Shown one piece after another: positions 6,944 through 16,579 of a DNA stretch of 64,000 bases. Both the position numbers and the translations under genes were made by a program. Position 1 is the stretch's first letter; every line of letters starts with the position of its first letter. The DNA comes from CBDFJH01 sp965198095 (GTDB lineage: Bacteria > Latescibacterota > UBA2968 > GCA-2709665). The stretch lies in contig OZ240239.1 in assembly GCA_965198095.1 (NCBI GenBank), positions 3,100,001-3,164,000 on the forward strand, given 5' to 3'. The notes under the pieces are model-generated. The model worked only from the letters and a program-made list of their open reading frames with translations, was not told where the DNA came from and did no database searches.

Positions 6944-9244
6944 CTATGCCTTTCCGCCCTCTCCATTCTCCTTCGCCGCAAGCGACTTCAGGATACTGCC
7001 GGGCGACATAGGCAGCACGTTCATCCGAACGCCTACGGCGTCATAGATCGCGTTGGCGATCGCCGCGGGCGGCGGCACGATGTTCGCCTCTCCCACGCCT
7101 CTTACTCCGAAGGGATGGCCTGGATTCGGCACTTCGACAATCACCGTGTCGACCATGGGAACGTCCAGGCAGGTCGGCATCCGGTAGTCGAGGAAACTTG
7201 CGTTCGTCAGTTCACCCTGCTCGTTGTAGAAATACTCTTCGTTCAGTCCCCAGCCGATCCCCTGAACCGTCCCGCCCTGCATCTGTCCTTCCACGTAGCT
7301 GGGATGAACCGCCTTCCCGGCGTCCTGGATCATGGTGGCGCGCAGGATCTCCACCTTTCCGGTCTCGGGATCCACTTCCACGTCGACGATCATGTGAGAA
7401 TAGGATCCGCCGACGCCTTGCGGATCCACGGTGCCGCGTCCTACAACGGGTCCACCCGTCCCCCCCAAGCTTCCGGCAAGCTCCTTGAACGTCATGCATT
7501 TGGAAGGATCGGACTTGGACTTCACACCGCCATCCTCATACGCCACGTCGTCTTCCGGGATCTCCCAGAGAATGGCCGCGCGCTGAATCATCTGACGCCT
7601 GATGTCATGCGCCGCCTCGTAGGCCGCCCAGCCGGAGGCAAACGCCGTTCGGCTGCCGCCCGTCACATCGGTGTAGCCGACGGCATCGGTATCGGCCACC
7701 ATCGGCTTGACCTCCTCGGCCGCGATTCCGAGCACTTCGGCCAGCTGCATCGCGATGGACGTCCGCGTCCCTCCGATATCGGTCGATCCTTCCACAAGGC
7801 TGACCGTGCCATCTTCGTTCACGCTCGCACAGGCGCTCGACCTCAAGCCGACGTTGAACCAGAATCCGGACGCCACGCCACGACCCCGATTCGGTCCCTC
7901 CAGCGGGGCTGAATAGTGCGCGTGGGCCTTCGAGGCCTCCACACACTGTTCGTGGCCGATCCTGGGAAAGACGGGGCCGTCTGCGCGCCTCGTGCCTTCC
8001 TTCGCCGAATTCTCGAGTCGAAACTCCAGGGGATCCACGCCCAACTCTTCACAGATCTGGTCGATGATCGTCTCTGAAGCAAACGCCGCATTCGTCGCTC
8101 CGGGCGCACGATAGGCCTGCGTCTGAGTCTTGTTCACGACAACGTTGAAGCCGTCGATCAGCACGTTCTCGATATCGTACGGCGCGAAGATGCACATCGC
8201 CCCACACTCGGCCCAACCGCCAGGATAGGAGCCGGATTCGTAGGCCAGATAAGCCTCGGCGGCAACCAGCTTCCCGTCTTTGGTGGCGCCCATCTTTGCC
8301 CGGATGTAGGAACCGGGCGTCGGCCCTGTCGCCTGAATGACCTCCGTGCGACTCATCACCATTTTCACCGGCTTGCCGGTCTTCTTCGAGAGGATGGCCG
8401 CGAGCGGCTCAAGATAGACCCGAATCTTCCCTCCGAAGCCCCCTCCGATCTCCGTCGGAACGACCTTGACGCGCGAGACCGGAAGGTCCAGAAGCGGCGC
8501 GACCTGGTCCCGCACCGTGAATGCCCCCTGGGTGCTGACCCAGATCGTCAGCTGTCCATCCGCGTTCCACATCGCCGTGGCGTTGTGAGGCTCGATATAG
8601 CCCTGGTGCACGGTTCCCGTGTGAAACTCGCGTTCGACGATCACATCCGCCTCGTCAAACCCCTTCTCCACGTCGCCCAGCCGGTGTTGAAACTGATTCG
8701 CGATGTTACTTTTCCGCCCCGAGTCTTCTCCTCCTACGTTCGTGGTCTGATCTTCCAACAGGAGCGGCGCGTCCTCTTTCATCGCCTCCCGCACATCCAG
8801 GACCGGAGGCAAGAGCTCATAATCGACTTCGATCAGGTCCAGCGCCTCCTCCGCCACGTTGGGATTGATCGCGGCAACGGCGACGACAGGGTGCCCGTGA
8901 AAGAGTACTTTGTCTTCGGCCAGCACGCTCGTGCGAAGATTCCTCAGGTTCATCGAAACTTCACCGTGGCTCTCGACATTCGCCTCCGGTACCGGGATAT
9001 CTTTTGCGGTGGTCACCGCCTTGACCCCGGGCAGCGCCTCGGCCTTGCTCGTGTCTATGGAACGAATGCGAGCGTGTGCGTGAGGACTTCGCAGGACCTT
9101 TCCGTGAAGAAGTCCGGTCAAGCTTACATCCGCACCGTAGATCGCGCGCCCGGTGACCTTGTCGGTCCCGTCGTGTCGGATGGGCCGGGTGCCGACGACC
9201 TTGTATTCCTTCAGCCCCAGATAATCTTCCGTTTTGGTTGCCAT
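6944..9244 (-). CDS. Xanthine dehydrogenase-family molybdopterin-binding subunit
   Basis: A 766-residue large subunit of a molybdenum hydroxylase. The ald/Xdh N-terminal domain begins at TRPIRHDGTDKVTG and continues through GKVLRSPHAHARI. The molybdopterin domain has GGGFGGK near residue 263, AYRAPGATNAAFASE near 375, QGIGWGLNEEY near 665, and the catalytic-glutamate segment GVRGVGEANI near 720. The CSFR loop of CO dehydrogenase is absent, so this is a purine/aldehyde/aromatic hydroxylase type with unknown substrate. ATG overlaps the TGA of the [2Fe-2S] subunit gene. A close paralogue is encoded at 14270-16579. Confidence 0.9.
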   Translation of the reverse strand: MATKTEDYLGLKEYKVVGTRPIRHDGTDKVTGRAIYGADVSLTGLLHGKVLRSPHAHARIRSIDTSKAEALPGVKAVTTAKDIPVPEANVESHGEVSMNLRNLRTSVLAEDKVLFHGHPVVAVAAINPNVAEEALDLIEVDYELLPPVLDVREAMKEDAPLLLEDQTTNVGGEDSGRKSNIANQFQHRLGDVEKGFDEADVIVEREFHTGTVHQGYIEPHNATAMWNADGQLTIWVSTQGAFTVRDQVAPLLDLPVSRVKVVPTEIGGGFGGKIRVYLEPLAAILSKKTGKPVKMVMSRTEVIQATGPTPGSYIRAKMGATKDGKLVAAEAYLAYESGSYPGGWAECGAMCIFAPYDIENVLIDGFNVVVNKTQTQAYRAPGATNAAFASETIIDQICEELGVDPLEFRLENSAKEGTRRADGPVFPRIGHEQCVEASKAHAHYSAPLEGPNRGRGVASGFWFNVGLRSSACASVNEDGTVSLVEGSTDIGGTRTSIAMQLAEVLGIAAEEVKPMVADTDAVGYTDVTGGSRTAFASGWAAYEAAHDIRRQMIQRAAILWEIPEDDVAYEDGGVKSKSDPSKCMTFKELAGSLGGTGGPVVGRGTVDPQGVGGSYSHMIVDVEVDPETGKVEILRATMIQDAGKAVHPSYVEGQMQGGTVQGIGWGLNEEYFYNEQGELTNASFLDYRMPTCLDVPMVDTVIVEVPNPGHPFGVRGVGEANIVPPPAAIANAIYDAVGVRMNVLPMSPGSILKSLAAKENGEGGKA

Positions 9245-9726
9245 CAGCTCTTCTCCTCCAAGACGCCGGCAACGTCCATAACCGCCTTGACGATTTTGTC
9301 GTAACCGGTGCAACGACACAGGTTGCCTGCGAGCCACAGACGAATTCGATGTTCAGAAGGATTCGGTTCTCGGTCCAGGAGCGCCTTGGACGCAACGATG
9401 AATCCCGGTGTGCAGATGCCGCACTGGAGGGCGGCGTGTTCCAGGAACTTCTGTTGAAGCGGATGCAATCCCTCAGGACTCGCAATGCCCTCTATGGTGG
9501 TGATTTCCGAACCGGAGGCCTCTACGCCCAGCACGAGGCAGGCATCGACCAGGCGGCCGTCCAGGATGATACTGCACGCGCCGCAGTTACCATTGCTGCA
9601 ACCCTCCTTGCTTCCGGTCAACCCGAGATCATCTCTGAGGACTTCGAGGAGCGTTTGTCGTGGCTCGCAGAGGAACTCGACGTCCTCGCCATTGATCTTC
9701 GTTTCTACGTGTATTTTACCAGGCAT
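9244..9726 (-). CDS. [2Fe-2S] subunit of molybdenum hydroxylase (CoxS-like)
   Basis: A 160-residue electron-transfer subunit. The N-terminal plant-type ferredoxin domain has CSNGNCGAC plus a downstream cysteine; the C-terminal four-helix domain has QCGICTPGF and CRCTGY, together binding two [2Fe-2S] clusters. It passes electrons from the molybdenum subunit to the FAD subunit. The chosen ATG at 9726 has AGGAG ten bases upstream and lies four bases after the FAD-subunit stop; a longer frame into that gene is less likely. Confidence 0.93.
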   Translation of the reverse strand: MPGKIHVETKINGEDVEFLCEPRQTLLEVLRDDLGLTGSKEGCSNGNCGACSIILDGRLVDACLVLGVEASGSEITTIEGIASPEGLHPLQQKFLEHAALQCGICTPGFIVASKALLDREPNPSEHRIRLWLAGNLCRCTGYDKIVKAVMDVAGVLEEKS

Positions 9727-9730
9727 CGGT

Positions 9731-10600
9731 TCACGACTCCTTTGCTCTTTGAATGGCACCGTTCAACGCTCGTCTGGTCAAGACGCCCGCGAGGTGACGT
9801 CGTTGATCTACCGTCCCCCGCATATCCGAGATCGGTCGAGCCGAATCGCGCGCAACGCTTGCGGCCTTTTCGATAAGCGCGTCCGTAGCCTCCTGTCCTT
9901 CCAGCAATCCTGCCGCTTCCGTCAGGAAGAGCGGGGTGGGCGCCACGGCCCCTACTGCGACGCGCGCCGAAACGATCCTGTTGCCGTCAAGGACGACTGA
10001 GGCAGCGGCGTTGACGACGGCGATGTCCATCTCGTTTCGGGGGATGAACCTGAGGAAGAATGCCCCCGAGTTCGGCTTGGGAGCGGGGAACCGCACGGCC
10101 ACGAGGAATTCACCCTGCTCAAGCACGGACTGTCCGGGACTGGTACAAAAATCCTCCCCGGCGACGTCGCGCCTCCCGCTCGGCCCCGCGATCTCACACA
10201 CCCCTTCCAGGACGATAATGGAAGGGATGGTATCGGCAGCGGGCGAGGCATTGCAAAGGTTCCCGCCAATCGTTGCCCTTCCCTGGATCTGAATGGAACC
10301 GATCAAAGAGGTACAATCCACAAGGGCGGGATAGTTGCTCGCAATCTGTTCGTGCTCGTAAATCAGGCAGCAGGGAACCCCTGACCCGATTCGAAGCCCC
10401 GCCTCGGAATCGTAAGAAAGCACATTCGCATCGGGTATGCTTTTGACGTCTACGAGCAGCTTCAGCCGCCTCCGCCCCTCTTTCAGCTGCGCAATCAGGT
10501 CTGTTCCGCCCGCCAGGATGCGGGCCTGATCCCCATCTGCCGAAAGCAGCGAGACCGCTTCGTCGACGCTTTGGGGAGCAGCAAAGTCAAATGCGTACAA
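9731..10600 (-). CDS. FAD-binding subunit of molybdenum hydroxylase (CoxM-like)
   Basis: A 289-residue flavoprotein and the first gene of the operon. The FAD loops LAGGTDLIAQLK (residue about 31) and ATIGGNLCNASPAADT (about 112) are clear, followed by the CO dehydrogenase-type C-terminal domain. It should accept electrons from the iron-sulfur subunit. The start is a TTG with a strong AGGAGG eight bases upstream; no ATG competes. Three subunits encoded separately in the order FAD, Fe-S, Mo is common in bacterial enzymes. Confidence 0.92.
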   Translation of the reverse strand: MYAFDFAAPQSVDEAVSLLSADGDQARILAGGTDLIAQLKEGRRRLKLLVDVKSIPDANVLSYDSEAGLRIGSGVPCCLIYEHEQIASNYPALVDCTSLIGSIQIQGRATIGGNLCNASPAADTIPSIIVLEGVCEIAGPSGRRDVAGEDFCTSPGQSVLEQGEFLVAVRFPAPKPNSGAFFLRFIPRNEMDIAVVNAAASVVLDGNRIVSARVAVGAVAPTPLFLTEAAGLLEGQEATDALIEKAASVARDSARPISDMRGTVDQRRHLAGVLTRRALNGAIQRAKES

Positions 10601-10683
10601 TGTAACGTCCTCCTATCTGGGGGGATCAATCCATCCAGGATTTCCGGCCACGAAACACAGAATACTTCCTCCCGGGGATGGTG

Positions 10684-11781
10684 TCAAGCCCTTTTCGGAT
10701 GTCCGGCAAGGAGGACCGAGTAGGGCGCACGAGTCGCCATCTCCTCCACCTTTCGGAATCGTTTCACCATCTGCGAACGGTAGAGATGACCTCGGGTCGA
10801 TACAACCAGAAAGCGCCCGTCCGATCGTAGATGTCGGGCTGCCCCGGAAACAAAGGCCCGAGCCGTGGAGGCCCCCTCGTGTGAGGGGGGATTGGACAGG
10901 ATCAGGTCGAATGCATCTCCGGAGACGGCTTCGAAGGCATCGCTCAGCGCGACCCTTGCGTTGGAAATGTTGTTCAGCGCCAAGTTCAGGCTCGCGCATC
11001 GCACCGCCCTCAGATCGGCGTCCAGCAACGTGGCACAGCCTTCGCGCGCCATCCGAGCCGCAACGACACCTACGGGCCCGGCGCCGCACCCCAGGTCCAG
11101 CACTCGATCTCTCTCCCCGACCGCCATCGTCTCGATCAGGAAGCGCGTGCCTTCGTCCAGGCCGTCCCGGGAGAAGACCCCGGCCTCAACGTCGAACCGG
11201 TAAGGCCCTCCGGGCAGGTCCGCGATTTCCACCCTGAGTCTGGTTCTTACCGGTGCGACGGCGGGGGATGACCTCTCTTTCCAGGCCACGTAACAGCGGA
11301 CGCCCCCCTTTTTCGAGACGAGGGCCACGTTCCCGAATACCGCCTCCAAGCGAGCTTTGTAGCTTTCGACGCCGCGATTCTTCCGACCGGCGAGGCAAAA
11401 ACGCCCGCCACCGCGGAGGGCCTGAAAAGCCTCGTCGATCTGCTTGAATACCCACCCCTTCGCAGCCCATCCGACCGGTTCGTAGATGGCCAAATCAAAC
11501 GGCGCACCCGGGCTCTGCCGTAAGGCGTCCTCGAGGACCGCCCTTACGTTGTCTGCCCCTTCTCGATCCACTTCCTTCCGGAGTCTTCGGACGGCGCGGA
11601 TGTCGGGACTGACGAACGAGACGGTCCCGGCCTGATCGTACAAATTCAAGGCCAAAGGCCTGCCTCGGCAGCCCAGGTCGAGCACGCGTTCTTCCGACTT
11701 TACCGAAGCGCACGCGACCAACGGGCCGCCGCCGGGACCGTTGCGACTTCCAGCGCGTTGTGCCCGTCCCATTCCGATCAC
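10684..11781 (-). CDS. Two-domain class I methyltransferase, RsmC-like
   Basis: A SAM-dependent methyltransferase of about 365 residues built as a tandem duplication. A degenerate N-terminal copy reads VLDLGCRGRP; an intact C-terminal copy has RVLDLGCGAGPVGV and the catalytic motif LILSNPPSH. This layout and the NPPxH motif match RsmC/RlmG enzymes, which methylate guanine N2 in rRNA. A GTG at 11781 overlaps the stop of the ABC permease and has GGAG four bases upstream; an ATG at 11772 is the alternative. The exact rRNA target is not determined. Confidence 0.8.
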   Translation of the reverse strand: MIGMGRAQRAGSRNGPGGGPLVACASVKSEERVLDLGCRGRPLALNLYDQAGTVSFVSPDIRAVRRLRKEVDREGADNVRAVLEDALRQSPGAPFDLAIYEPVGWAAKGWVFKQIDEAFQALRGGGRFCLAGRKNRGVESYKARLEAVFGNVALVSKKGGVRCYVAWKERSSPAVAPVRTRLRVEIADLPGGPYRFDVEAGVFSRDGLDEGTRFLIETMAVGERDRVLDLGCGAGPVGVVAARMAREGCATLLDADLRAVRCASLNLALNNISNARVALSDAFEAVSGDAFDLILSNPPSHEGASTARAFVSGAARHLRSDGRFLVVSTRGHLYRSQMVKRFRKVEEMATRAPYSVLLAGHPKRA

Positions 11782-12596
11782 CCGCTCCGCTTGAGACGGC
11801 CCGTCCGTTTGGCGTAGATCTCGGCGACGTGAAAAATGGCGAGGCCTGAAGGGATCAGGATGATCCCGGTCAACCCCAGAATGACTAGGTCGCCCCACAC
11901 CTCTGACAGCGCCGCATTGTGGAGAAGGGCCGCACGGATCGAACGCAGGGCGTAGGTCCCGGGAGAGACGACGGAAAAAGGCCTCAGCCAGTCCGGAAGG
12001 ACGGAGACATCGTAATAGACGCCGGAGACCAGGAGCAGGAGCGTTCCGAAAATTTCAGTGGCTCTGGCGCCCTTTTCCGGCGACAGCAGGGGAAAGACAG
12101 CGGCCATCAAACCGAGCCCGATAAAAGAGAGGCTGGCTGTGACCAGCACGACTGCGGCGGTCGGAAGATTTCCGTGCTCGATACTCAGCCCGAAGAACAG
12201 AATCGTGATCGTCAGCACGATGCCGACGCGCACAAACCCGTAAATGACGGCAAAAACGCACTGACCCACCAGGTGCGTCAACCGGTAGACCGGCGCCATG
12301 AAAGTATATTCAATCGTCCCTTCCCAGCGTTCCCAGGCGATCGCCTCGGCGACTTCGGAGAACAGCAGCCTGAGGAAATTCCAGAGTAGGGCGCCCACCA
12401 TCAGGAAGATCACGTTCTGAGCGGCCTGCGCTGCGTCATCTCCCGCCATGTAGACGCCGATGAGGCCGATGGTGAGGACGTGGACGATGTTCCATGCGAG
12501 GAAGATGAGCTCCCAGCCCGCGTACCGTTTGGTCAGATTGAAATTGCGCTCGATGAAGGCAACGGAAGCTTTCACTTCGGCGATGACCGAGTTCAT
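11778..12596 (-). CDS. ABC-2 type transporter permease
   Basis: A 272-residue integral membrane protein with about six hydrophobic helices and the ABC-2 fold: paired N-terminal helices, then SFIGLGLMAAVFPLLSPEKG and a segment around SGVYYDVSVLPDWLRP near residue 200, typical of drug/polysaccharide exporters of the DrrB type. The start codon overlaps the end of the ATPase gene by four bases. The two genes form one exporter; substrate is unknown. Confidence 0.85.
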   Translation of the reverse strand: MNSVIAEVKASVAFIERNFNLTKRYAGWELIFLAWNIVHVLTIGLIGVYMAGDDAAQAAQNVIFLMVGALLWNFLRLLFSEVAEAIAWERWEGTIEYTFMAPVYRLTHLVGQCVFAVIYGFVRVGIVLTITILFFGLSIEHGNLPTAAVVLVTASLSFIGLGLMAAVFPLLSPEKGARATEIFGTLLLLVSGVYYDVSVLPDWLRPFSVVSPGTYALRSIRAALLHNAALSEVWGDLVILGLTGIILIPSGLAIFHVAEIYAKRTGRLKRSG

Positions 12597-13453
12597 GCAC
12601 CCCCTCCAGATTCGCCTTCCAGATCGGCGTGGGCCAGGTCCGTACCGGTCATCCGGAAGAAGATCTCTTCCAACGACCCGCCCGAGCAATCCGCCTGTTG
12701 CTGCAGCTGCTCGAACGTGCCCATCGCAATGAATCTTCCGTGGTGAATGATGGACAGCCGGTCGCAGACCCGTTCCGCTTCATCCATGTCGTGCGTGGTC
12801 AGCAACACCGTAACACGGTGGCGCCGCCGGATTCGGAGCACGTAGTCCTGCACCTGCCGCTTCGAGACCGGATCGAGTCCGGTCGTCGGTTCGTCCAGGA
12901 GCAGGAGCGAAGGAGATGGAAACAGGGCGCGGGCGACCGCGATCTTCTGCTGCATGCCCCGAGACAGGTCCTCGACGGGCTGGTCCATCCGATCCGGCTC
13001 GAATCCCATATCCCGAAGGATCCGCTCTGATCGACGCCTCGCTTCCTTCACGGGCAAGCCGTAGAGACGAGCCGCGTAACTCAAGTTTTCCCACGCCGAG
13101 AGTTTCTTGAAAAAGGCCGCATCTACGGAAACACGGGTAATGAGGCGCCGGACCTCCATCGCATCTCTCATCACGTCCAGCCCGAAGATCCTGGCCGCTC
13201 CCGAATCTGGAAAGACGAGGGTCGAAAGCATCCTGATCAGCGTCGACTTGCCGGAGCCGTTCGGCCCGAGGATCCCGAAGATCTCCCCCCTGGGAACCTC
13301 GAAGCTGACTTCGTCTACGGCGTGAATCGGCTTTCGGAAACGCCGAAACCGACGCCATACGCCATCTCCCGAGTCCTTCGACTTTGCTTTCATCCAAAAA
13401 ACTTTGGTAAGTCCTTTACAGAAGACGGCGAAAGCATCGTCGCGGACCGCCAT
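12593..13453 (-). CDS. ABC transporter ATP-binding protein
   Basis: A 286-residue ATPase pairing with the ABC-2 permease downstream. Walker A is GPNGSGKST near residue 64, the signature LSRGMQQK near 163, Walker B LLLLDEPTTGLDP near 183, and the H-loop TTHDMDEA near 219. The N-terminal extension (KAKSDG-like, about 35 residues before the ATPase core) and ABC-2 pairing fit the drug/polysaccharide exporter group. ATG at 13453 has GGGAG five bases upstream; a GTG at 13468 is possible. Confidence 0.88.
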   Translation of the reverse strand: MAVRDDAFAVFCKGLTKVFWMKAKSKDSGDGVWRRFRRFRKPIHAVDEVSFEVPRGEIFGILGPNGSGKSTLIRMLSTLVFPDSGAARIFGLDVMRDAMEVRRLITRVSVDAAFFKKLSAWENLSYAARLYGLPVKEARRRSERILRDMGFEPDRMDQPVEDLSRGMQQKIAVARALFPSPSLLLLDEPTTGLDPVSKRQVQDYVLRIRRRHRVTVLLTTHDMDEAERVCDRLSIIHHGRFIAMGTFEQLQQQADCSGGSLEEIFFRMTGTDLAHADLEGESGGGA

Positions 13454-13568
13454 GGTTTCTCCCGTCACAACAAGGTGGATTCAGCCGTATCCGTTTCAGA
13501 TCGAATGTCGGCTATCCGCATTGCGTGAGGGGATGCGTTGCAGTCGCCTTCGATCTGACCTTCGAATA

Positions 13569-13599
13569 GAAAAAGGGGCGCACCGGATCGGCGCACCCC
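13569..13599 (-). terminator. Intrinsic terminator downstream of the rhodanese gene
   Basis: On the minus strand the arms GGGGTGCGCC and GGTGCGCCCC form a ten-pair stem with two G-U pairs and a five-base loop, followed directly by TTTTT. It separates the rhodanese gene from the ABC exporter operon. Confidence 0.7.
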
Positions 13600-13695
13600 G
13601 AAAGGGAGATCTCTCGCCTTCGGCCCTGAATTACCCGGATCTCAATTTGATTGTAAGCATCAATAGACTCTTGTAACGAATTCTACGGAAAGGCT

Positions 13696-14136
13696 TTACA
13701 CAAATCTTATCTTGAGGCTCTGGTAGGAGTTTTCGTCCGTGACCTCCGACGAAACCGGCAGGCCCGAATCTCGCCACCCGGTCACAAGGCGCACGCCGTT
13801 CGGGTCCACCTTGCCTCCAAACCCGCCGTCCACGTTGACCAGGTGTTCGTATCCGACGCCTTCCAGGATCTCGGCCGCCCTTTGAGACCGCATCCCTGCC
13901 TGACAGCCGCAGAAGATCGGTTTGTCACGAGGAAGAACCTTTTCCACCACGGCAAGAAATTCCGCGTTCAGCACCATGCCTCCTCCGGGCTGCGGGAAGG
14001 CCACGGGGACGTTGATGGCGCCGTCGGGATGGCCCTGCGCGAATTCCATCTCCGTACGCACGTCCAGATACACCGCTTCAGGATGTTCATCCATGGCCGC
14101 TTTGGCTTCTGGAGGATTCATTTGCCGAATCGACAT
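13696..14136 (-). CDS. Rhodanese-like domain protein
   Basis: A single-domain rhodanese of 146 residues. The fold-typical YLDVRTEMEFAQGHPDGAINVP lies near residue 22 (the first half is shown by LDVR and GHxxGAxNVP), and the active loop CQAGMRS near residue 89 supplies the catalytic cysteine. Such proteins transfer sulfane sulfur, here perhaps to a cofactor pathway given two flanking molybdenum enzymes, but that is inference from position. GGAG precedes the ATG by five bases. It is transcribed alone and ends before a terminator. Confidence 0.87.
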   Translation of the reverse strand: MSIRQMNPPEAKAAMDEHPEAVYLDVRTEMEFAQGHPDGAINVPVAFPQPGGGMVLNAEFLAVVEKVLPRDKPIFCGCQAGMRSQRAAEILEGVGYEHLVNVDGGFGGKVDPNGVRLVTGWRDSGLPVSSEVTDENSYQSLKIRFV

Positions 14137-14269
14137 TCGATCTCCGCGAACGAAACAGGTTCGGATGGGCGGTCATCTCACCAGAGAGGTATAGAATATA
14201 CAAAAAGGCGGATGCTTTCCAAATTTTTGTGGCAAAAACCGTGTCTATCCAAACTCCAGCCATCCACGC

Positions 14270-16579
14270 TCAGGCGTGGACTTTCCTTCCGTCGCCCTCC
14301 CCCTTCCTCCAGAGGGCCTGAAGGATGCGCCCGGGAGACATCGGCAGCACATCCATCCGGACACCGATCGCGTTGTAAATCGCGTTTGCCACGGCAGGAG
14401 GTGGGGAAACAATCGGCACCTCCCCTACGCCTCTCACCCCGAAAGGATGCCGTTTGTTGGGCACTTCCACGATAATCGTATCCACCATGGGCAGGTCCAG
14501 ACAGGTCGGCATCCTGTAGTCCAGAAAGCTCGCATTCGTAAGCTTCCCCTGTTCATCGTAGACATATTCCTCGTTCAGGGCCCATCCGATGCCCTGGGCC
14601 ATGCCGCCCTGCATCTGTCCCTCCACGTAGCTCGGATGGACCGCCTTTCCCGCATCCTGCACCATGGTACATCTCAAGATCTCCACCTTGCCGGTGTCGG
14701 GATCGACCTCGACGTCCACGACGGTCAACGAATAAGCCGGGCCCGTGCCTCCGGGCATGTTGACCGTCGCCCTGCCGATCACCGGACCGCCCGTCTGGTG
14801 CAGGTTCACCGCCAGCTCCTTAAAGGTCATCCGCTTCGAAGGATCGGACTTCGACCTCACCCGTCCATCTGCGTATACGATATCCTCTTCCGGTATCTCC
14901 CAGGTGGCGGCGGCCCGCTCGATCATCTGGCGCTTGACGTCCAACGCCGCCTTGTAGCAGGCCCAGCCTGTCGCGAAGGTCGTCCGGCTACCCCCTGTTT
15001 GCTGCGTAAAGCCGATTCCGGCCGTGTCTCCCACCGTGGGGTTCACGTCCTCGGCAGGAATCCCGAGGACCTCCGCGAGCTGCATGGCGGAGGACGTTCG
15101 CGTGCCGCCGATATCCACGGAGCCTTCCACGAGCGTGACCGAGCCGTCTGTATTCACGGCAGCCATCGCGCTCGAAACCCCGCCTCCGTTGTGCCAGAAC
15201 CCCGACGCCACGCCTCGGCCTCGGTTCGGGCCCACCAAGGGTGTCCGGTAGTGCTCGCTCTCCAGCGCCGTCTTAACGACCGTTTCGTGGCCGACCCTCG
15301 GAAGGAGGACGCCGTCGGCGATTCGCGTTCCCTCCCGAGCCGAATTCTTCAACCTGAATTCCAGGGGGTCGACCGCCAACCGATCACAGATCTCGTCGAT
15401 GACCGTCTCGGACGCGAACGCGGCATTGGAGGCGCCCGGCGCCCGGTACGCGGACGTGGACGGCTTGTTCACGACCGCCTCGTAGGCGTCGATCAGCAGG
15501 TTTTCAATGTGGTAAGGCGCGAACATGCAGCGCGCGCCCGCACCGATGGGCGAACCCGGAAACGCGCCGGCCTCGTAGGCCAGGTAGGCCTGGGCTGCAA
15601 TCAACTTTCCTCCTTTGGCCCCCACTCTCGCTCGAATGTAGGAACCGGAGGTCGGTCCGGTCGCCTGTATCACTTCGGTCCGGGTCATGACCATCTTCAC
15701 GGGGCTGCCCGTCTTCCTGGAAAGCAGCGCCGCGACGGGCTCCAGGTAGACCTTGATCTTGCCCCCGAATCCCCCCCCGATTTCGGCCGGCACCACCTTG
15801 ATCCTGGAGACCGGAAGGTCCAGGATCTTGGACAGCTGGTCTCTCACGCCGAAGTGCCCCTGGTTGCTGGTCCAGACCGTCAGGGTGCCGTCCGGGTTCC
15901 AGAGGGCCGTGGCATTCTGGGGCTCGATATAGCCTTGATGCACCATCCCGGTCTCGAATTCCCGCTCCACGATCACGTCGGCCTGCGCGAACCCCTTTTC
16001 CACGTCCCCCAGGCGGTGCTGAAAATGCTGAGAGACGTTGCTCGACCGTTTTGTGAGCGCGTCAAGCGATTCCGTCATTAGATCTTCGTGGAGGAGCGGC
16101 GCGCCTTCTTCCATGGCCTTAAGGACGTCCAGGACCGGAGGAAGGACTTCATAGTCGACTTCGATCAACGCGAGCGCCTCTTCTGCGACGTGTGCATTGA
16201 CGGCCGCGACCGCGGCGACGGGGTGCCCGTGGAACAGGACTTTTTTCTGCGCCAGGATACCGGACAGGAGGTACTTCAAACGGACGACTTCCTCGCCGAG
16301 ATCCTCCGCCTTGTCCTCGAAATCGCGGACGAGGTCACGCCCCGAAACGACCCCGCGCACACCCTCCATGGCCTCTGCGGCAGACAGGTCGATCGACCGG
16401 ATCCGGGCGTGCGCGTGCGGACTCCTCAGGACCTTGCCGTGCAGCAGACCCGGAAGCCGGACATCGGCCCCGAAGATGGCCCTTCCGGTCACTTTGTCCA
16501 TTCCGTCGTGCCGGATCGGTCTCGTCCCCACGACCTTGTAGGCCTGGACCCCGAAGTCGTCTTCGGTCGTTCGCGCCAT
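14270..16579 (-). CDS. Second xanthine dehydrogenase-family molybdopterin subunit (orphan)
   Basis: A 769-residue paralogue of the protein encoded at 6944-9244, colinear over its whole length and identical in most motifs: TRPIRHDGMDKVTG, GGGFGGK, AYRAPGASNAAFASE, and GVRGVGEVPI with the catalytic glutamate. One short insertion (KAEDLGEEVVRLKYL near residue 91) distinguishes it. No FAD or iron-sulfur subunit gene is adjacent, so it probably shares the small subunits encoded at 9244-10600 and gives a second substrate range. GGAG lies 11 bases before the ATG. A short inverted repeat (14263-14280) spans its stop codon. Confidence 0.88.
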   Translation of the reverse strand: MARTTEDDFGVQAYKVVGTRPIRHDGMDKVTGRAIFGADVRLPGLLHGKVLRSPHAHARIRSIDLSAAEAMEGVRGVVSGRDLVRDFEDKAEDLGEEVVRLKYLLSGILAQKKVLFHGHPVAAVAAVNAHVAEEALALIEVDYEVLPPVLDVLKAMEEGAPLLHEDLMTESLDALTKRSSNVSQHFQHRLGDVEKGFAQADVIVEREFETGMVHQGYIEPQNATALWNPDGTLTVWTSNQGHFGVRDQLSKILDLPVSRIKVVPAEIGGGFGGKIKVYLEPVAALLSRKTGSPVKMVMTRTEVIQATGPTSGSYIRARVGAKGGKLIAAQAYLAYEAGAFPGSPIGAGARCMFAPYHIENLLIDAYEAVVNKPSTSAYRAPGASNAAFASETVIDEICDRLAVDPLEFRLKNSAREGTRIADGVLLPRVGHETVVKTALESEHYRTPLVGPNRGRGVASGFWHNGGGVSSAMAAVNTDGSVTLVEGSVDIGGTRTSSAMQLAEVLGIPAEDVNPTVGDTAGIGFTQQTGGSRTTFATGWACYKAALDVKRQMIERAAATWEIPEEDIVYADGRVRSKSDPSKRMTFKELAVNLHQTGGPVIGRATVNMPGGTGPAYSLTVVDVEVDPDTGKVEILRCTMVQDAGKAVHPSYVEGQMQGGMAQGIGWALNEEYVYDEQGKLTNASFLDYRMPTCLDLPMVDTIIVEVPNKRHPFGVRGVGEVPIVSPPPAVANAIYNAIGVRMDVLPMSPGRILQALWRKGEGDGRKVHA

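Noticed and set aside
6944..9244. CO dehydrogenase (CoxL) as identity of the large subunit
   Set aside because: The diagnostic CSFR active-site loop is absent; AYRAPGATN stands in its place, as in xanthine/aldehyde-type enzymes.
14276..16081. 601-codon open frame on the plus strand opposite the second molybdopterin subunit
   Set aside because: The minus strand carries all family motifs in one frame; the plus frame is open only because of GC-biased third positions and resembles nothing.
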